Below are positions 22,007 through 34,109 of a stretch of 64,000 nt of DNA, piece by piece; position 1 is the first letter of the stretch, and every line of letters starts with the position of its first letter. Where the stretch lies: assembly GCF_021462225.1 (NCBI RefSeq), contig NC_061816.1, positions 25,653,049 through 25,717,048 on the forward strand, read 5' to 3'. A model generated the notes under the pieces. It worked only from the letters and a program-made list of their open reading frames with translations, had not been told where the DNA came from and made no database searches. The position numbers and the translations under genes are program-made. Source of the stretch: Girardinichthys multiradiatus (Eukaryota > Chordata > Actinopteri > Cyprinodontiformes > Goodeidae).

Positions 22007-24995
22007 ATCTGCTAGGCAGTTTTGTTGGATTTGTCTAGTATAGTAAACAGTTTGTTGATTGAAATATGTTTGAATTTGAGTTGACCTGTTTTTGTTACTA
22101 AATCTTTATATGTTAAGAATTTAATTGTGTGAATTTATTCCATTGTGTGTGCAGAGTTTTGCTGTTCAGTAATGTCAGAGCTGGGCTCAGCCCTTTCACA
22201 ATTGTTCTAATACCGCCACCTTACTGGGCTGGTATTCACTGGACAAAACTTAACAGACCTATTTATTATTTAATAATAATGGAATTTGAATGGAAGCAGT
22301 TTTCTGATCTTCACCTCGCGAAAGGACAGAGTATAGTAACTGTATGTGATTTTCAAAAATAGTTGCAGTCTGCACAGTTATCTTGTTGTTCCACTAAACC
22401 ATTAAGTAATGCCTACCTCAGCCGCCATGGCACTGGCGCTGTGCTCCATCTTTATAATGTAGTACCCACCCAGGACCTGCTGCTCAGTAAAATGCCTCCA
22501 CTACAGCGAAACTCATCTTCAAAACTCTAATTCACCAATTAGCTGAGAGAAAGAAAGTTCTGGTCAAAATTCTTAGATGACAACAACAATTTCACTTGTG
22601 TCAATAAACCGTTTAAACGTTTCTTTGTTATCCATAGTTGTTGTCTGCACATGGTTCTTACATTCCAACAGTATGATAAATAATGCACAAAAGTCAATGA
22701 TTTGGCCAATCCTTGACATATATGAGGCTTGTTTAATTGATTAAAACAAATTAGGCCAATCTTCAGTGACCTTGGGAAAAAATAATCATGAGAATTACAA
22801 ATGATGTCATAACTTCCCTGGATTACCATGGTCATTGAGGGAAAGTGGGCTACTGGAACAAAACACACATGGAGGCTTTTGAACTGCCGGAATGCTATTA
22901 TACCAGCAGGCCCAATAAAAGAGGTATTTTCAGAGCGTGTGGGAACTATGGAAGCGTTGAAACCCCACATCCAGACTAACTGAACAATTTCTGGCTAATT
23001 GTTGTAATTCTTGCAAGAGGGAAGTACATTCACAAGCAGTCTCCCGGAGCAAGACCCAGTACACTTCATAGTAGAACATATCCAAAAAAGATGCGTATGT
23101 AAGTATGAAAGATTTAACTGCACCAGGACCTGACATAATACATAGCTGACTCATTATTTAATAGCTTTGAATTGAGCTGGAGTTTTTTTAAGAGATGTAT
23201 TTAAAGAAAAAGCAGAAAAATTATGTAAATATTTAATAGCTGTTTTTTGGAAGTGGACATTTTTGTTCTTATTGTTTTAAGAGAAATGGCACACTTTCCT
23301 AAATTCCCCTTGGTGGGGTTGTGAGCTGAGTCAGACTGTTCGAGACGCAGATGCAGTATCAAAGTATTATGTGTTAAGAGTGGTCTAGTCAAAGTTAGGT
23401 GGCAAGATTTGAAAACTGATGTTCACAGATACTCCCTACCCAAACTGACCGAGCTGTTTTATAGATAAGAATGAGCAAAAATTTGTAGATGTGCAAAGCT
23501 GACAAATACATATTTAAAAAGACTCACAGATGGAATGGTGGTCCTGAAAAGTAACTTAAAGGCAATAAAGAGCATTTGGAAGTGCTGACTAAGCTTTGGA
23601 AGATTTATCAGAAGAAAGAGAAGTCTACTATCTGCTAACCCAAAATAAGTCCTAAAAGAGCAGACTCACCATATGTGTGTTTGTGTAGCTGGATTTTCTT
23701 TTTTCTACCGTTTAACTTCCCTTTGAAACTTCCTTATATAAAAACAAGTGGGTAATACTCACAACTGAGCAACATTCTGTTCACGCTGACAGGCTATTAA
23801 GTTAAACAGGAAGGATGTTCTCTATAAAAATGATGCTGCAAATGCAGACGGTACACACCCAGGTCGATATTAAAAAGGACTTTCAGAGGTGTGCGGAATT
23901 GTAAATTCCTCTCATGTTTGGGATGAAGTGCCAGTGCATTTTTGGTTGAATTCATTTTATTTGAACTTGTCCTGCTCCCTAATTGAAAGCCTTCTCCCTT
24001 GCATTGAATTAATTCCAGCAGACACAGGCTTTTATCAAAATACAGCATGCCTACTTGGGCAAATAAAGGTGTGGTGTGGGAGAGGAGGAGGGTGGTGGCT
24101 GTGCCCAAGCCAGGAGCACAAAATGCAAAACAAAGATGTTAAATCCTAATGTTGCTACTGGAAACATAAGGGTGTTGCCTTTGCTGTGTACTGTAGATGT
24201 CATAGATTGAAAGAAAGAGTGATTAGGGCATCAATAGCTCTGCATTTAACCAAACGTTTACTGATGTTGAAAGACATTAGCTGGAAGCTTCTCCTACTTT
24301 CTCAGCTAACACTTATATTTTTAACCCATCTACATTCACAGGGCATTTGATCTCACACATACATGCGTGAGGACGTGTATTTGATTCAATGCCCAAAAAT
24401 GTGTTCTGGGACTAAAATCAGAGTTTTGTGTTGAATCTCATTCCTACATTTATATATTTTGCCTTGTTCTAGATTTGATTCAAATATTTTACACCAAAAT
24501 TTGTTCACCTCTGGAACACAGAACCAGTCTCCTTCCTAAACTCTATGACTGCTGGATGTTCCTGTTATGTTTAAACTTGCATAATTATTTGAAGAGATGA
24601 ATTTGGAACCTTCAGACATCTGGAAATTGAATCAGGGATGAACCCGAATTGTAGAGGTCCTCAATTCTCTTCCTGATATCTTGGCTGATTTCTTTAGATG
24701 TTTGCATGGTGTCAGACAAAGAAGTAGTGTGTTTCAGTTGTTGCTTTAAAATAATCTGTTTGCTAAGTGTCAAAATGATAGAGAGGGGTTTTTACGTTAA
24801 TCCTAACTCAGAAAAGTTTAATCTGATTTCATTTCAGACTCAGAAATCATGTCTCTTTTTATGCAGTGTAAAGAAAAATCTGGTTTTAACTGTATGTGGA
24901 GATAATATCTTATGGCTGAGAAGGTTTTGTTGGAAAATGAAGATAATTAATAATCTGTATTAATTTGTCAGATACGTAAGTATGCATTATGACTC
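22007..24995. other. No recognised feature
   Basis: About 3 kb of mostly AT-rich sequence. I saw no gene, RNA gene or repeat shared with the rest of the window. Several open frames of 60-143 codons (for example 22539-22970 minus) show no motif and no splice context, so I leave them uncalled. Confidence 0.4.
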
Positions 24996-24999
24996 TTTT

Positions 25000-25337
25000 T
25001 TCACTAGTACCTACTCTGCACAGCTTTACTTGGTAATGGGGCTGGGATCAAGGACTGGGGACTTAGTGCTGCCACATGGACACTACAGCATGACCCCAGC
25101 CCCCCTGGCTGGAGCTCTGGACTTTGAAATTTTTTGCTGGTTTTGCACCCATGGTAAGGTAGACAACCACCATTGAATGGGAGCTTGCCGGGACTCCCAC
25201 GCCAGCCTAAGTGACTCCCCTAAGGGCAATACAGGCCGACCACAGCCCTCCTGTCAGGCTGGAGCTCTAGAACTTTTTCACTTTTCACCCCCCTGAGAGG
25301 ACACGGATCCACAAGGGAGGGAGGGATGCTCCACAGG
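25000..25337 (-). other. Sequence adjoining the 28S 3' end (possible rDNA spacer)
   Basis: Lies immediately beyond the 28S terminus in transcription direction. Contains two related blocks around 'ggctggagctct' (about 25105 and 25260) with GC-rich text. Could be rDNA downstream spacer carried along with the gene fragment. This is inference from adjacency. Confidence 0.35.
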
Positions 25338-26195
25338 TCGGCCAAAAACTCGGATCGAAGGCTGACTTTCAATAGATTGTAAAGAGGGAACTACTCTGCT
25401 GCGTACAAAACCTCGACCCAGAATTAGGTCATCTGTAAGTGATTTTGCATCACGTTCTCCGCTAACATGTGCAAAATTGAAGAGGGGTGATCATCATTCA
25501 GCCACACACCAGCCCAGTCACGAATGGCTCTCCTCAAAAGTCGGAACCAGACCAACATAAGTGATGCGGCGATACGGTGTTATTATGTCTAGGGAGGAAT
25601 CTGACTTGGAGCTGTTTAGTCATAATCCCACAGATGTTAGCTTCGCCCCATTGGCTCCTCAGCCAAGCACATACACTTAATGTCTGAACTTGCGACTCCT
25701 CTTGTACTGATCAGGATTAATATTGCAACAACAAATTGTGAGTAGGGTACAACTAACCTGTCTCATGACAGTCTAAACCCAGCTCACGTTCCCTATTAGT
25801 GGGTGAAAAATCCAATGTTTGGTGAATTCTGCTTCACAATGATAGCAAGTCAACGTCAAAGGATCAAAAATCAACATCGCTATTAATGCTTGGCCGCCAC
25901 CAGTCAGGTATCCCTATGGTAACTTTTCTGACACCTCCTGCTTAAAACCTAAAAAGTCAGAAGAATCATGAGGCCCCGCTGTCATGGTCTGGATTCATAC
26001 TGAAAAGCAAGATCAAGTCAACTTTTGCTCTTCTGCTCCATGGGTGGCTTCTCTTCTCCTTGAGCTCGCCTTAGGACACCTGCATTACCGTTTGACAGGT
26101 GTACTCCCCCAGTCAAAATCCCCACATGCCACTGTCCCCCCAGCGGGTCACACCAAGCACGCACAGGGTGCTTAACGCCAGAACCGAGAGCCCCC
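25338..26195 (-). pseudogene. 28S rRNA pseudogene, 3' part
   Basis: The minus strand follows the last ~1 kb of vertebrate 28S rRNA. Recognisable blocks are the segment whose plus-strand text is 'ctcacgttccctattagtgg' (about 25783), 'ttcgccccattggctcctca' (about 25643) and 'cgtttgacaggtgta' (about 26089). The 3' terminus is at about 25338-25370 ('aaaactcggatcgaaggctg'). Scattered substitutions in normally invariant stretches, truncation at 27263 and the insertion at 26196 show it is a dispersed, non-functional copy. Homology resumes at 27144. Confidence 0.9.
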
Positions 26196-27143
26196 TTGTC
26201 TTCTACCCCGGAAGGAAGGGCACCACCTGGGCTGCTCCCTCTCCTTGATCAGCGTAGGCCCTTCTTTAAATGTGGGGCCTATTTCCTCCCTGCCAAACTC
26301 CCTGCCGGTGGCTGGTGTCTCTGCCCAGTGGTGTATTGGTGGTTCTCGGTGTCGGGGGCTAGGGCTGGGTGCTTTGGTATGTGCCGGCTCACTCCCAGTG
26401 CCCCCCCTGGCTTTGTCGGGCCTGTGCTTGGGGGTTGAAGTGCCCTTGGGTCTCAGGTCTCTGGGTCCATGGCTAGATCTGCTCCGGCGTAGACTGCTGC
26501 CGGCAGGTCCTGTGGGCTCATCGCTGCAGCTCTCTGAGGCTTCTTCACTGTGGCATGCTGGGTGGTTTCCCTAGGGCTCTCCATTGCTCTTCTCTGGGGG
26601 GCTGTGGTAGTCCCATCGGTGGTCCTCCTTGGGTTCTCATGCTATGGGGCTGGCTTTGGATGTCTGTGGCTCAGATCATTTCCATGTCTGTCTCGGGTCC
26701 AGGGGGGCAGGTCTGTGGCTTCTCACACTATTGCATATTTTTATGGCGAAACCTTATATACACAAGCAGGCTCACACTTACACCCACAGGTGTTTGGATT
26801 CAGGTGTTAACAGATACACAGATGCTCTATATTGCACTGCAGTTACCATCAAATACATCTAGCATTCATTAGTACTGTGCACTTTTCGGTAACATTGCTG
26901 TTGTTATATATGTTTCAATAAGTGTAGAATCTTGTGTTCTTTTCATCCTTCTTTGTTTCCTCTATTCTTCTCTCCTTTTTTCCTTTTTGCCGGACCTTTT
27001 TCTCTTTGTTGCTTTTTTGTTTCCTTTTTGTTTCCGTCTCCGTGTCCATGGTAATGGAAATGATCCCAAAGAAGTTTACATTAAAGTTTTACATATATAC
27101 AGTATATATATAAATACACGTTAAAACAAAAAGAAAAAAAAAA
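26196..27143 (+). mobile_element. Repeat G copy 2, inserted in the 28S pseudogene with 15-bp TSD
   Basis: A 948-bp insertion flanked by identical GAACCGAGAGCCCCC (26181-26195 and 27144-27158), so the 28S sequence reads through on either side. The body matches repeat G copy 1 in reverse. The right end has ATTAAA and an A-rich tail ('aaaacaaaaagaaaaaaaaa'). Long target duplication plus A-rich 3' end is the signature of target-primed reverse transcription, so G is a retroposon (5'-truncated LINE or SINE-like). It codes for nothing I recognise. Confidence 0.85.
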
Positions 27144-27263
27144 GAACCGAGAGCCCCCGCGGGGCTTGCCTTCCCGCCTCACAGACTATGTCAAAAATTG
27201 ATAAGACTAGTGGTGTTCCCACGGCGGCCGAAGGCTCCCACTTATTCTACACCTCTAATGTCT
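27144..27263 (-). pseudogene. 28S rRNA pseudogene, 5' part of the fragment
   Basis: Continues the 28S homology upstream in rRNA sense, through the plus-strand text 'cttattctacacctctaatg' that ends near 27263. Beyond this the sequence is not rRNA but a decayed Tc1-like repeat. Confidence 0.85.
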
Positions 27264-27770
27264 TTTTACGGTTATTTTATTGGGAATATATGTGAAAAAC
27301 CAACACAAGGTCGTGCAGTAGATGTAATGTTACCTCCGCCAAGGAGGTTATGTTGAGTTTGTTTGTCTGTCTATCTGTGTGTTCGCAATTTTACGGAAAA
27401 GTTACAGACAAATTCGTACAAATTTTTACCAAATGTGTGTCTTAGCCCATGGGAGAATCCATATTTTGGTGGTGACCCAAAACACAATCTGGATCCAGGC
27501 TTTGTGTTGTCTGTGGCATTTTTGAACCTATGTTGACGGAGGTGTGCAGTCTCTGACTGTCATGTTTTCAAAATGTTTTACAAATAAAAATCTTAACAGT
27601 GTGGCGGGCAGTCTGTTCTCTTCAGAAGTTATTTACGGGAACTCTAAGTAAATAGACTTCACCTCTGTAAAAATCATCTCAGTATGGAGATAAGTTGTTT
27701 TTTGATTCATGTGGGAATACTTTGAAGGTTTAATAGGTTCAAGGAGACATGAATGATTGCATACTGAGGT
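27264..27770 (-). mobile_element. Tc1-like relic with a nested MITE (27331-27545)
   Basis: The outer parts ('ttattttattgggaatatatg...aaccaacacaagg' and 'aaatgttttacaaataaaaatc...gtgtggcg') match the terminal region of the Tc1 family seen at 28771. Between them, 27331-27545 begins 'ttacctccgccaaggaggtt' and ends with an imperfect inverted counterpart ('ttgacggaggt'), a short inverted-repeat element common in fish genomes. Confidence 0.55.
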
Positions 27771-28770
27771 GTAGGAGAAGGGCAGGAAATCATGAGTTTT
27801 TCTTCTACCTGGTCCTTTTTGAACAATCTGTGTAAAATTGGCATGTCAGTTATTTGTATTATTTGTTTTTGCTGTTTTTAATTTTATTGTTTGTTTGAAA
27901 TAAATAAAATCAAAATCAAAAAATAAATAAATGCAAGCCAACCATTGAAATCATTCATCAGATGCCCTTTGTAACTCTGGCCTTCATAGACATTCTCCAA
28001 ATTAAACCTTTTGAAATTGATTAGTCACCTAAAATTTGCCCCAAAGAGCTCTAGAGTAGCAATTTGCCTTAAACTAGTGTGATATTTGCTCTTTGTTCTG
28101 GACATTAAGTTTACCAATAACATTTCTGCAGGTGAAGTGCCAACAACTCTCATAACTAATTCAGAGAAACCCTCTTTAGTTCTGTCTTGTATGCCCAAGT
28201 GAGCTGGAGGTTGTAATAAAGTGCCTGCCAGCATGATAGACAAATTATACATCTCAGCAAACATCTTAAAGTATAAAAAGGCCTGATGGGAGTTATATTT
28301 TTGGAAAAAATACAAATAATATGTAAAATTATGATCAGCTTGAGAAAATTACTCATATCATGAATATTTCTAAGTCTATGAAGACCTGAATTATGTGGCA
28401 TCATTAAGAGTAGAAAAGAGAAGGTAAAAGATTTTGTAGCAAACAGTAGTTTGAATCTTTCTCAGCAAAAAGATTGGCTGAAAACTAGACAGATAAAGAG
28501 GCCAGACTCTCTCTCTTCAGGGAACCTGAGGCAAAGTTCTTCATAAAGAGGACAGCATAAACAAGATGAAAGTGGAGCTCCAGAGCAGAGCAGGAGAACT
28601 GCTTCAGCCTTTATGCCTCAGTCACTCAGGGGATGTGCCTCATATTTGGAGTAAGTCAATGAGGAAAACTTCAAGGACAAAATTCTAAGGTGAAGAAAGG
28701 TCTGCAGCAGAGAAAAATATTATTGATTATTTCAAAAGGGAAACTAGAAATCTAGGGTCAATATTCTACT
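27771..28770. other. No recognised feature
   Basis: AT-rich sequence. No gene or repeat recognised. Confidence 0.4.
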
Positions 28771-29380
28771 GTCCAAAAGTATTCACAGCATTGAACATTT
28801 CCACATTCCAACCACAAACTTTAATGTATTTTATTGCCATTAGAAAGCACAACTTTATTGCGAAGTGGAAAGAAACTGACACATACAAATTTGTACATCC
28901 AGATACTTTTTGCTACACTAAAGTCCACTCTGTTTGGATGGAGAGCTCCTGTAAACCTCAATTAAATCTTGCCAATGCTTCTTAGATACAGGTCTGAACT
29001 TTGACCAGGCCATTATAACACATAAATCTGCTTTGATCTAAACCATTCCTTTGTATCTCTGGCCGTATGCTTAGAAAAGAAAAATCTATTTTGATTTAAT
29101 CTGATCACAGTACCTTCTTCCACATGATTGCTGTGTTCCCGACATGTCTTGTGGCAAATTGAAAACAGGACTATTTAGGATTCATTTTAACTCTGGCTTA
29201 TAACACCTCCATAAATGCACCACTGCTTGTTGTCCTCAACAGAGATCAACTCTCGCCTGAGCTGTGGACCAGTGCAGCTCTTCCAGAGTCATTATAGGCC
29301 TCCTTGCAGCTTATCTGAATGTTCTCCTGGCCTCGCCTGTATTTATATTGATGTTCATTTACAGACAGGCAAACTGATAT
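28771..29380 (-). mobile_element. Tc1-like relic, left part (interrupted by LINE)
   Basis: Starts with a Tc1-type terminus ('aaaagtattcacagc...ttccacatt'). It contains antisense transposase-derived text such as 'caccttcttccacatgattgctgtgttcc'-like sequence near 29110 and 'gagctgtggaccagtgcagctcttccagag' near 29260. Stops throughout. The matching right part is 32748-32880. Confidence 0.7.
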
Positions 29381-32300
29381 CAACAAGATGGCGCCGCAGA
29401 TGGTCGCCTCGGCGTGTTGGTGCGCATTGTTTTGTTTTGTTTTTTGCTTTAAAACGGTCTTCTGTGATGGTACCCGGAGCTCTCTCACCAGAGAAGAACT
29501 CATGAACATCAGGGCTACTACACCAGAGGAGTTATTTCCCACTTTTCTGCCTACTGCTCTGGAATATTTGGACATTCTGGTCAAAGGTGCGCTCACCTTT
29601 GTTCACGCGGTGAAACGCCGGAAGAGAGGGAAACGGGCTGGGGTGCTGGTACGTCTTCGCCAGCGTGGACTACGAACACCGTTACCTGGAATATTTCTCT
29701 CTAACGTGCGCTCACTTCCCAACAAAATGGAGGAACTACAACTGTTGTTGGGGAAAAACAGGGACTTTTATTCATCGGCAGTTTTGTGCTTCACGGAGAC
29801 GTGGCTGTGTGGATTAATACCGGACTCTGCGCTGCAGCTGGCAGGATTCCAGCTCTACAGAGCGGACAGAGACACGGAACTCTCCGGCAAAGCGAAAGGT
29901 GGAGGAATCTGTTTTTACCTCAACAGTGGTTGGTGCAACGACGTGACAGTGATTCAGCAGCACTGTTCTCCAGACCTGGAATCCTTCATCATAAACTGTA
30001 AGCCTTTCTATTCCCCCCGTGAGTTCGCTTCGTTCATCCTGGTCGGTGTTTACATCCCGCCGCAAGCTAACGTGCAGGTCGCACAGCGCATGCTCGCCAA
30101 CCAGATACTGAGTGTGGAGCGAACCAACCCGGACTCCTTAGTTATCGTCGCTGGTGACTTTAACAAAGGTAATCTGACCCACGAACTCCCCAAATACAGA
30201 CAGTTTATAAAATGTCCGACCAGAGAGGACAACATTCTGGATCACTGTTACACCACCATCAGAGACGCTTATCACGCCGTCCCACGTGCTGCACTGGGCC
30301 AATCCGACCACATCATGGTCCACCTGATTCCTGCATACAGGCAGAAACTTAAGCTCTGCAAACCTGTTGTGAGGACGACAAGGAAGTGGAGCAGTGAGGC
30401 TGTGGAGAATCTCCAGGCGTGTTTAGGCTGTACAGACTGGGATGTGTTCAGGACTACTACCAACAGTCTGGACGAGTACACAGAGGCTGTGACTTCCTAC
30501 ATCAGCTTCTGTGAGGACAGCTGTGTACCATCATGCACCAGGGTGAGTTACAACAACGACAAACCCTGGTTCACAGCTAAACTCAGAAGGTTAAGACTGG
30601 ATAAGGAAGAGGCCTTCAGGAGTGGGGACAAAGACATATACAGAGAGGCAAAGTACAAGTTTGGCAAGGCAGTGAAAGAGGCCAAACGACTGTACTCTGA
30701 GAAGCTCCAAAACCAGTTCTCAGCCAACGACTCTGCGTCTGTCTGGAAAGGGCTCAAGCAAATCACCAACTACAAGCCGAAAGCCCCCCACTCCATCAAC
30801 GACCGACGCCTCGCCAACGACCTGAACGAGTTCTACTGCCGCTTTGAAAGACAAAGGGACAGTCCTGCAACCATCTCCCACGACGCCCCCCAACAGCTGC
30901 AGCCACAATCCACCACCCCCACCTCCCCAACCTCAAGAGGGGCCTTGGCACCTCCAACCCCCACCCTGAAGTTCCCCCCCACCAGCCCCCTACCCACGCC
31001 GAGGACGGCTCTTTCCATCCAGGAGAGGGACGTCAACAAACTCTTCAGGAGACAGAACCCCCGGAAAGCTGCTGGTCCGGATTCTGTCTCACCAGCCAGC
31101 CTGAAGCACTGCGCTGATCAGCTGTCTCCAGTCTTCACAGACATTTTTAACACCTCACTGGAGACATGTCATGTGCCAGCCTGCTTCAAGTCCTCCACCA
31201 TCGTCCCTGTTCCCAAGAAGCCAAGGACCACAGGGCTTAATGACTTCAGACCCGTCGCCCTGACCTCTGTGGTGATGAAGTCCTTTGAGCGCCTTGTGCT
31301 CTCACACCTAAAAGACATCACCGACCCCCTCCTTGACCCCCTGCAGTTTGCCTACAGAGCCAACAGGTCTGTAGATGATGCAGTCAACCTAGCCCTTCAC
31401 TTCATCCTCCGGCACCTGGACTCCACAGGAACCTACGCCAGGATCCTGTTTGTGGATTTCAGCTCTGCCTTCAACACCATCGTCCCAGTTCTGCTACAGG
31501 AGAAGCTCTCCCAGCTGAGTGTGCCCGACTCCACCTGCAGGTGGATCACTGACTTCCTGTCTGACAGGAAGCAGCGCGTGAGGCTGGGGAAGCACGTCTC
31601 TGACTCCCTGACCATCAGCACCGGTTCCCCCCAAGGCTGTGTTCTCTCTCATCTGCTCTTCTCCCTGTACACCAACAGCTGCACCTCCAGTCACCAGTCT
31701 GTCAAGCTTCTGAAGTTTGCGGACGACACCACCCTGATCGGACTCATCTCTGATGGTGACGAGTCCGCATACAGATGGGAGGTGGACCATCTGTTGGACT
31801 GGTGCAGCCAGAACAGCCTTGAGCTCAACACTCTAAAGACAGTGGAGATGGTTGTGAACTTCAGGCAGAACCCAGCCCCACCTGCCCCCATCACCCTCTG
31901 TGACTCCACAATTGACACTGTGGAATCTTTCCGCTTCCTGGGAACCATCATCTCCCAGGATCTCAAGTGGGAGCCAAACATCAGCTCCCTCATCAAGAAA
32001 GCCCAGCAGAGGATGTTCTTCCTGCGGCAGCTGAAGAAATTCAACCTGCCAAAGACTATGATGGTGCACTTCTACACAGCCATCATTGAGTCCATCCTCA
32101 CCTCCTCCATCACCATCTGGTACGCCGCTGCTACAGCCAAGGATAAGGGCAGGCTGCAGCGTGTCATTCGGTCTGCTGAGAAGGTGATTGGCTGCAGTCT
32201 ACTGTCGCTCCAGGAACTGTACACCTCCAGGACCCTGAAGCGGGCAGGGAAGATTCTGGCTGATCCCTCCCACCCTGGTCACAGACTCTTTGAGACTCTC

Positions 32301-32747
32301 CCCTCTGGCAGGAGGCTGCGGTCCATCCGGACCAAAACCTCACGCCACAAGAACAGTTTTTTCCCATCTGCCACCAGCCTGGTTAACAAAGCCCGGAAAC
32401 CACACTGACACTCTCCCTTTCCCCCACACCCCCCCTTTTTTTGCTGACAGGACACTTGTAACTTGTAACTCTATGCGTTACATTAACGCTCAGCTTGGAC
32501 TCCTGCTTACTTGCACTGCTTTACTTGCACAATGATCACCTGCACTGTTGTATTGCTCTTGTATCTTATACTGCTCTATATTTACTCTCACTCACTTAAA
32601 ACTGTGCACTTATATTTATATTATATTGTAGATATGTTTGTACTGTTTAATTTGTACTGTATTGCACCGACTACGCCAAAACAAATTCCTTGTATGTCCA
32701 AAAACGTACTTGGCAATAAAGCTTTTCTGATTCTGATTCTGATTCTG
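29381..32747 (+). mobile_element. Near-full-length L2/Rex1-group LINE with intact ORF2
   Basis: The element starts at about 29381 with a YY1-type motif AAGATGGCGCC (29386-29396) that overlaps the ORF start. It carries one long open frame and a ~340-bp 3' UTR, and ends in TTCTGA repeats at 32725-32747 after 'ggcaataaagc'. Sequence on either side belongs to one Tc1 relic. No clear target duplication, which is usual for this LINE group. An ORF1 is absent, so it may be ORF1-less or 5' truncated. A related antisense fragment lies at 42885-43595. Confidence 0.88.
29388..32408 (+). CDS. LINE ORF2 protein: AP-type endonuclease plus reverse transcriptase
   Basis: This 1006-residue frame is unbroken. 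In order it has a basic segment at 75-90 ([10 protein letters not shown]) and an endonuclease with N106 in [11 protein letters not shown]137 in FTETWL, GDFN at 256-259 and SDH at 306-308. A proline-rich linker covers about 500-545. The reverse transcriptase has [10 protein letters not shown] near 688, GSPQGCVLS near 745 and FADD near 776, and the C-terminus is [23 protein letters not shown]. The endonuclease would nick target DNA and the RT would prime on the nick. The catalytic residues visible are all retained. In the RT palm, '[14 protein letters not shown]' departs slightly from the usual VLSPLLF. The hydrophobic N-terminus (10-26) is odd for this family, so the true start may lie later. 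Confidence 0.88.
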   Translation: MAPQMVASACWCALFCFVFCFKTVFCDGTRSSLTREELMNIRATTPEELFPTFLPTALEYLDILVKGALTFVHAVKRRKRGKRAGVLVRLRQRGLRTPLPGIFLSNVRSLPNKMEELQLLLGKNRDFYSSAVLCFTETWLCGLIPDSALQLAGFQLYRADRDTELSGKAKGGGICFYLNSGWCNDVTVIQQHCSPDLESFIINCKPFYSPREFASFILVGVYIPPQANVQVAQRMLANQILSVERTNPDSLVIVAGDFNKGNLTHELPKYRQFIKCPTREDNILDHCYTTIRDAYHAVPRAALGQSDHIMVHLIPAYRQKLKLCKPVVRTTRKWSSEAVENLQACLGCTDWDVFRTTTNSLDEYTEAVTSYISFCEDSCVPSCTRVSYNNDKPWFTAKLRRLRLDKEEAFRSGDKDIYREAKYKFGKAVKEAKRLYSEKLQNQFSANDSASVWKGLKQITNYKPKAPHSINDRRLANDLNEFYCRFERQRDSPATISHDAPQQLQPQSTTPTSPTSRGALAPPTPTLKFPPTSPLPTPRTALSIQERDVNKLFRRQNPRKAAGPDSVSPASLKHCADQLSPVFTDIFNTSLETCHVPACFKSSTIVPVPKKPRTTGLNDFRPVALTSVVMKSFERLVLSHLKDITDPLLDPLQFAYRANRSVDDAVNLALHFILRHLDSTGTYARILFVDFSSAFNTIVPVLLQEKLSQLSVPDSTCRWITDFLSDRKQRVRLGKHVSDSLTISTGSPQGCVLSHLLFSLYTNSCTSSHQSVKLLKFADDTTLIGLISDGDESAYRWEVDHLLDWCSQNSLELNTLKTVEMVVNFRQNPAPPAPITLCDSTIDTVESFRFLGTIISQDLKWEPNISSLIKKAQQRMFFLRQLKKFNLPKTMMVHFYTAIIESILTSSITIWYAAATAKDKGRLQRVIRSAEKVIGCSLLSLQELYTSRTLKRAGKILADPSHPGHRLFETLPSGRRLRSIRTKTSRHKNSFFPSATSLVNKARKPH

Positions 32748-32880
32748 TACTATTTAGGGGACTTCTGAAGGCAACTGTTTGTACTGGGTTTTATTCCAGG
32801 GTATAAAAGCAAAGAGAGCTAAAATATATGGCCAAAGGTTTTGGAGATAAATTTTTATTATATTGATACAGGGCAGTGTA
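32748..32880 (-). mobile_element. Tc1-like relic, right part
   Basis: 'gacttctgaaggcaactgtttg...tgggttttattccagggtataaaagcaaag' continues the Tc1 relic broken by the LINE. The boundary to unassigned sequence is approximate. Confidence 0.6.
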
Positions 32881-33039
32881 TTGGCTAGCTTAGTCAGTTT
32901 ATGCTTGTAGTCTAAGCAGTGTTAAACTGTTACTTTAAAATGTCCATTGCTTTTTAGCTTTTCCCAAATAAGGAAATGTGTTAAAAATACAGATCAAGTT
33001 GGTGTCCTTTTTGTTTCACATTGTGTTAATTATGGGCAC

Positions 33040-33570
33040 TGTTGCAGGTCCCCAGTGAAGGGACAAGCAGGCAGACCCAGCAACCTCCCAGGAGAAATGA
33101 GTGAAGAGCAATAGACAATGTTGTTGCGCTGGTAGCTCTCATCTGAATGCACAGGAGCTGCCTCTATACAGAAATGATGCATCGTCAATCCCATAAATGT
33201 CCCGCTCTGGCCACCCGGTGCCGCATTTTAAAAAGAAGTAGAATTTTCGCACTTGAACTTGAACAACGACAAATATTATATGTTGTCCTTCAGTTTTCCC
33301 TGTTCTGTAAGTCCTCATCGATGCATGAGTATGTGCATTAATATGCAAAGGAAGGAACAGTATATAGAATCATGAAAGGATAGGGCAGTGATGTGTATGG
33401 TGCATGACAGGGTGTATAATATATCAATCGGGCATTGGGAATTCCCCATGGTTGAAATACTGGTGCTCCACAAAGTCTAATAGTGTTCACTGACTGCTGA
33501 GGCTGGTAAGATGGCTGGCCAAGGGACTCACATGTCAGTCTCTTCAGGGGTCTTCTGTCTCCTGCTGATT
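33040..33570 (-). mobile_element. Possible 3' LTR region of a minus-strand gypsy element
   Basis: Begins TGTTGCAGGTCC, and its first ~50 bp match the start of the sequence at 35272, which flanks the other end of the gypsy fragment. Beyond that the two sides differ, so only the LTR terminus is supported. Right boundary arbitrary. Confidence 0.4.
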
Positions 33571-33576
33571 GCCTAA

Positions 33577-34023
33577 CTAACTCACATTTGGGTGTGATAG
33601 GTCTGTCATCATCGGGGTCACACCTAGCTTGGCCATCTTCATCTCCAGTGTTCTGTTCATAGTCATGTTTTTCTTTCTTTTCAAGTGCATGTAGTCTATA
33701 GGCACAAGTTCAAGTGGTGTGCTGGTCACGATTCTCCTCATCGGTGCTCTATCATGAGTCACAGGTTTCTTCTGTTTTACACAGGGACACTGTCTTGTAA
33801 CGTAGGCCTCAATGTCCTTTTTCATGAAGGGCCAATAGAAGTGCTCTCTGGCTAACCCAATGACTCTCTCTGCCCCCAAATGACTCATATCATTGTGCAG
33901 GTGCTTAAGCATGAGAGGAGGCAAAACTACCTGTTTCTGCTCTCCAGCTCTCCTGTACAGCAAATCAGACTCTATGTGTAGCTTTACCCATTCATGCATG
34001 AGCATTCTCACAGGGACACTCAC
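33577..34023 (-). pseudogene. Ty3/gypsy integrase N-terminal fragment
   Basis: The minus-strand frame encodes LKHLHNDMSHLGAERVIGLAREHFYWP, then AYVTRQCPCVKQKKP. This is the HHCC zinc-binding domain (H...H...C-x2-C, here CPC with the first C of the pair displaced). It ends in the linker to the catalytic core, which is absent. The fragment follows the RNase H frame at 34110-34820 in pol order. Confidence 0.75.
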
Positions 34024-34109
34024 TTTCTTCCTGTCCTCTTCTGTGTGCGTTGTTGTTGACCGTTTTAGCTTTATGATCTCATTTATGGCCTCATCTTGCC
34101 ACTAAGCTC

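Noticed and set aside
22539..22970. 143-codon minus-strand frame as a host gene
   Set aside because: No domain, no splice partners and no conserved relative in the window. It is an isolated open stretch in AT-rich DNA.
25338..27263. Functional 28S rRNA gene
   Set aside because: Only the last ~1 kb is present, with many substitutions, an insertion and no rDNA unit around it.
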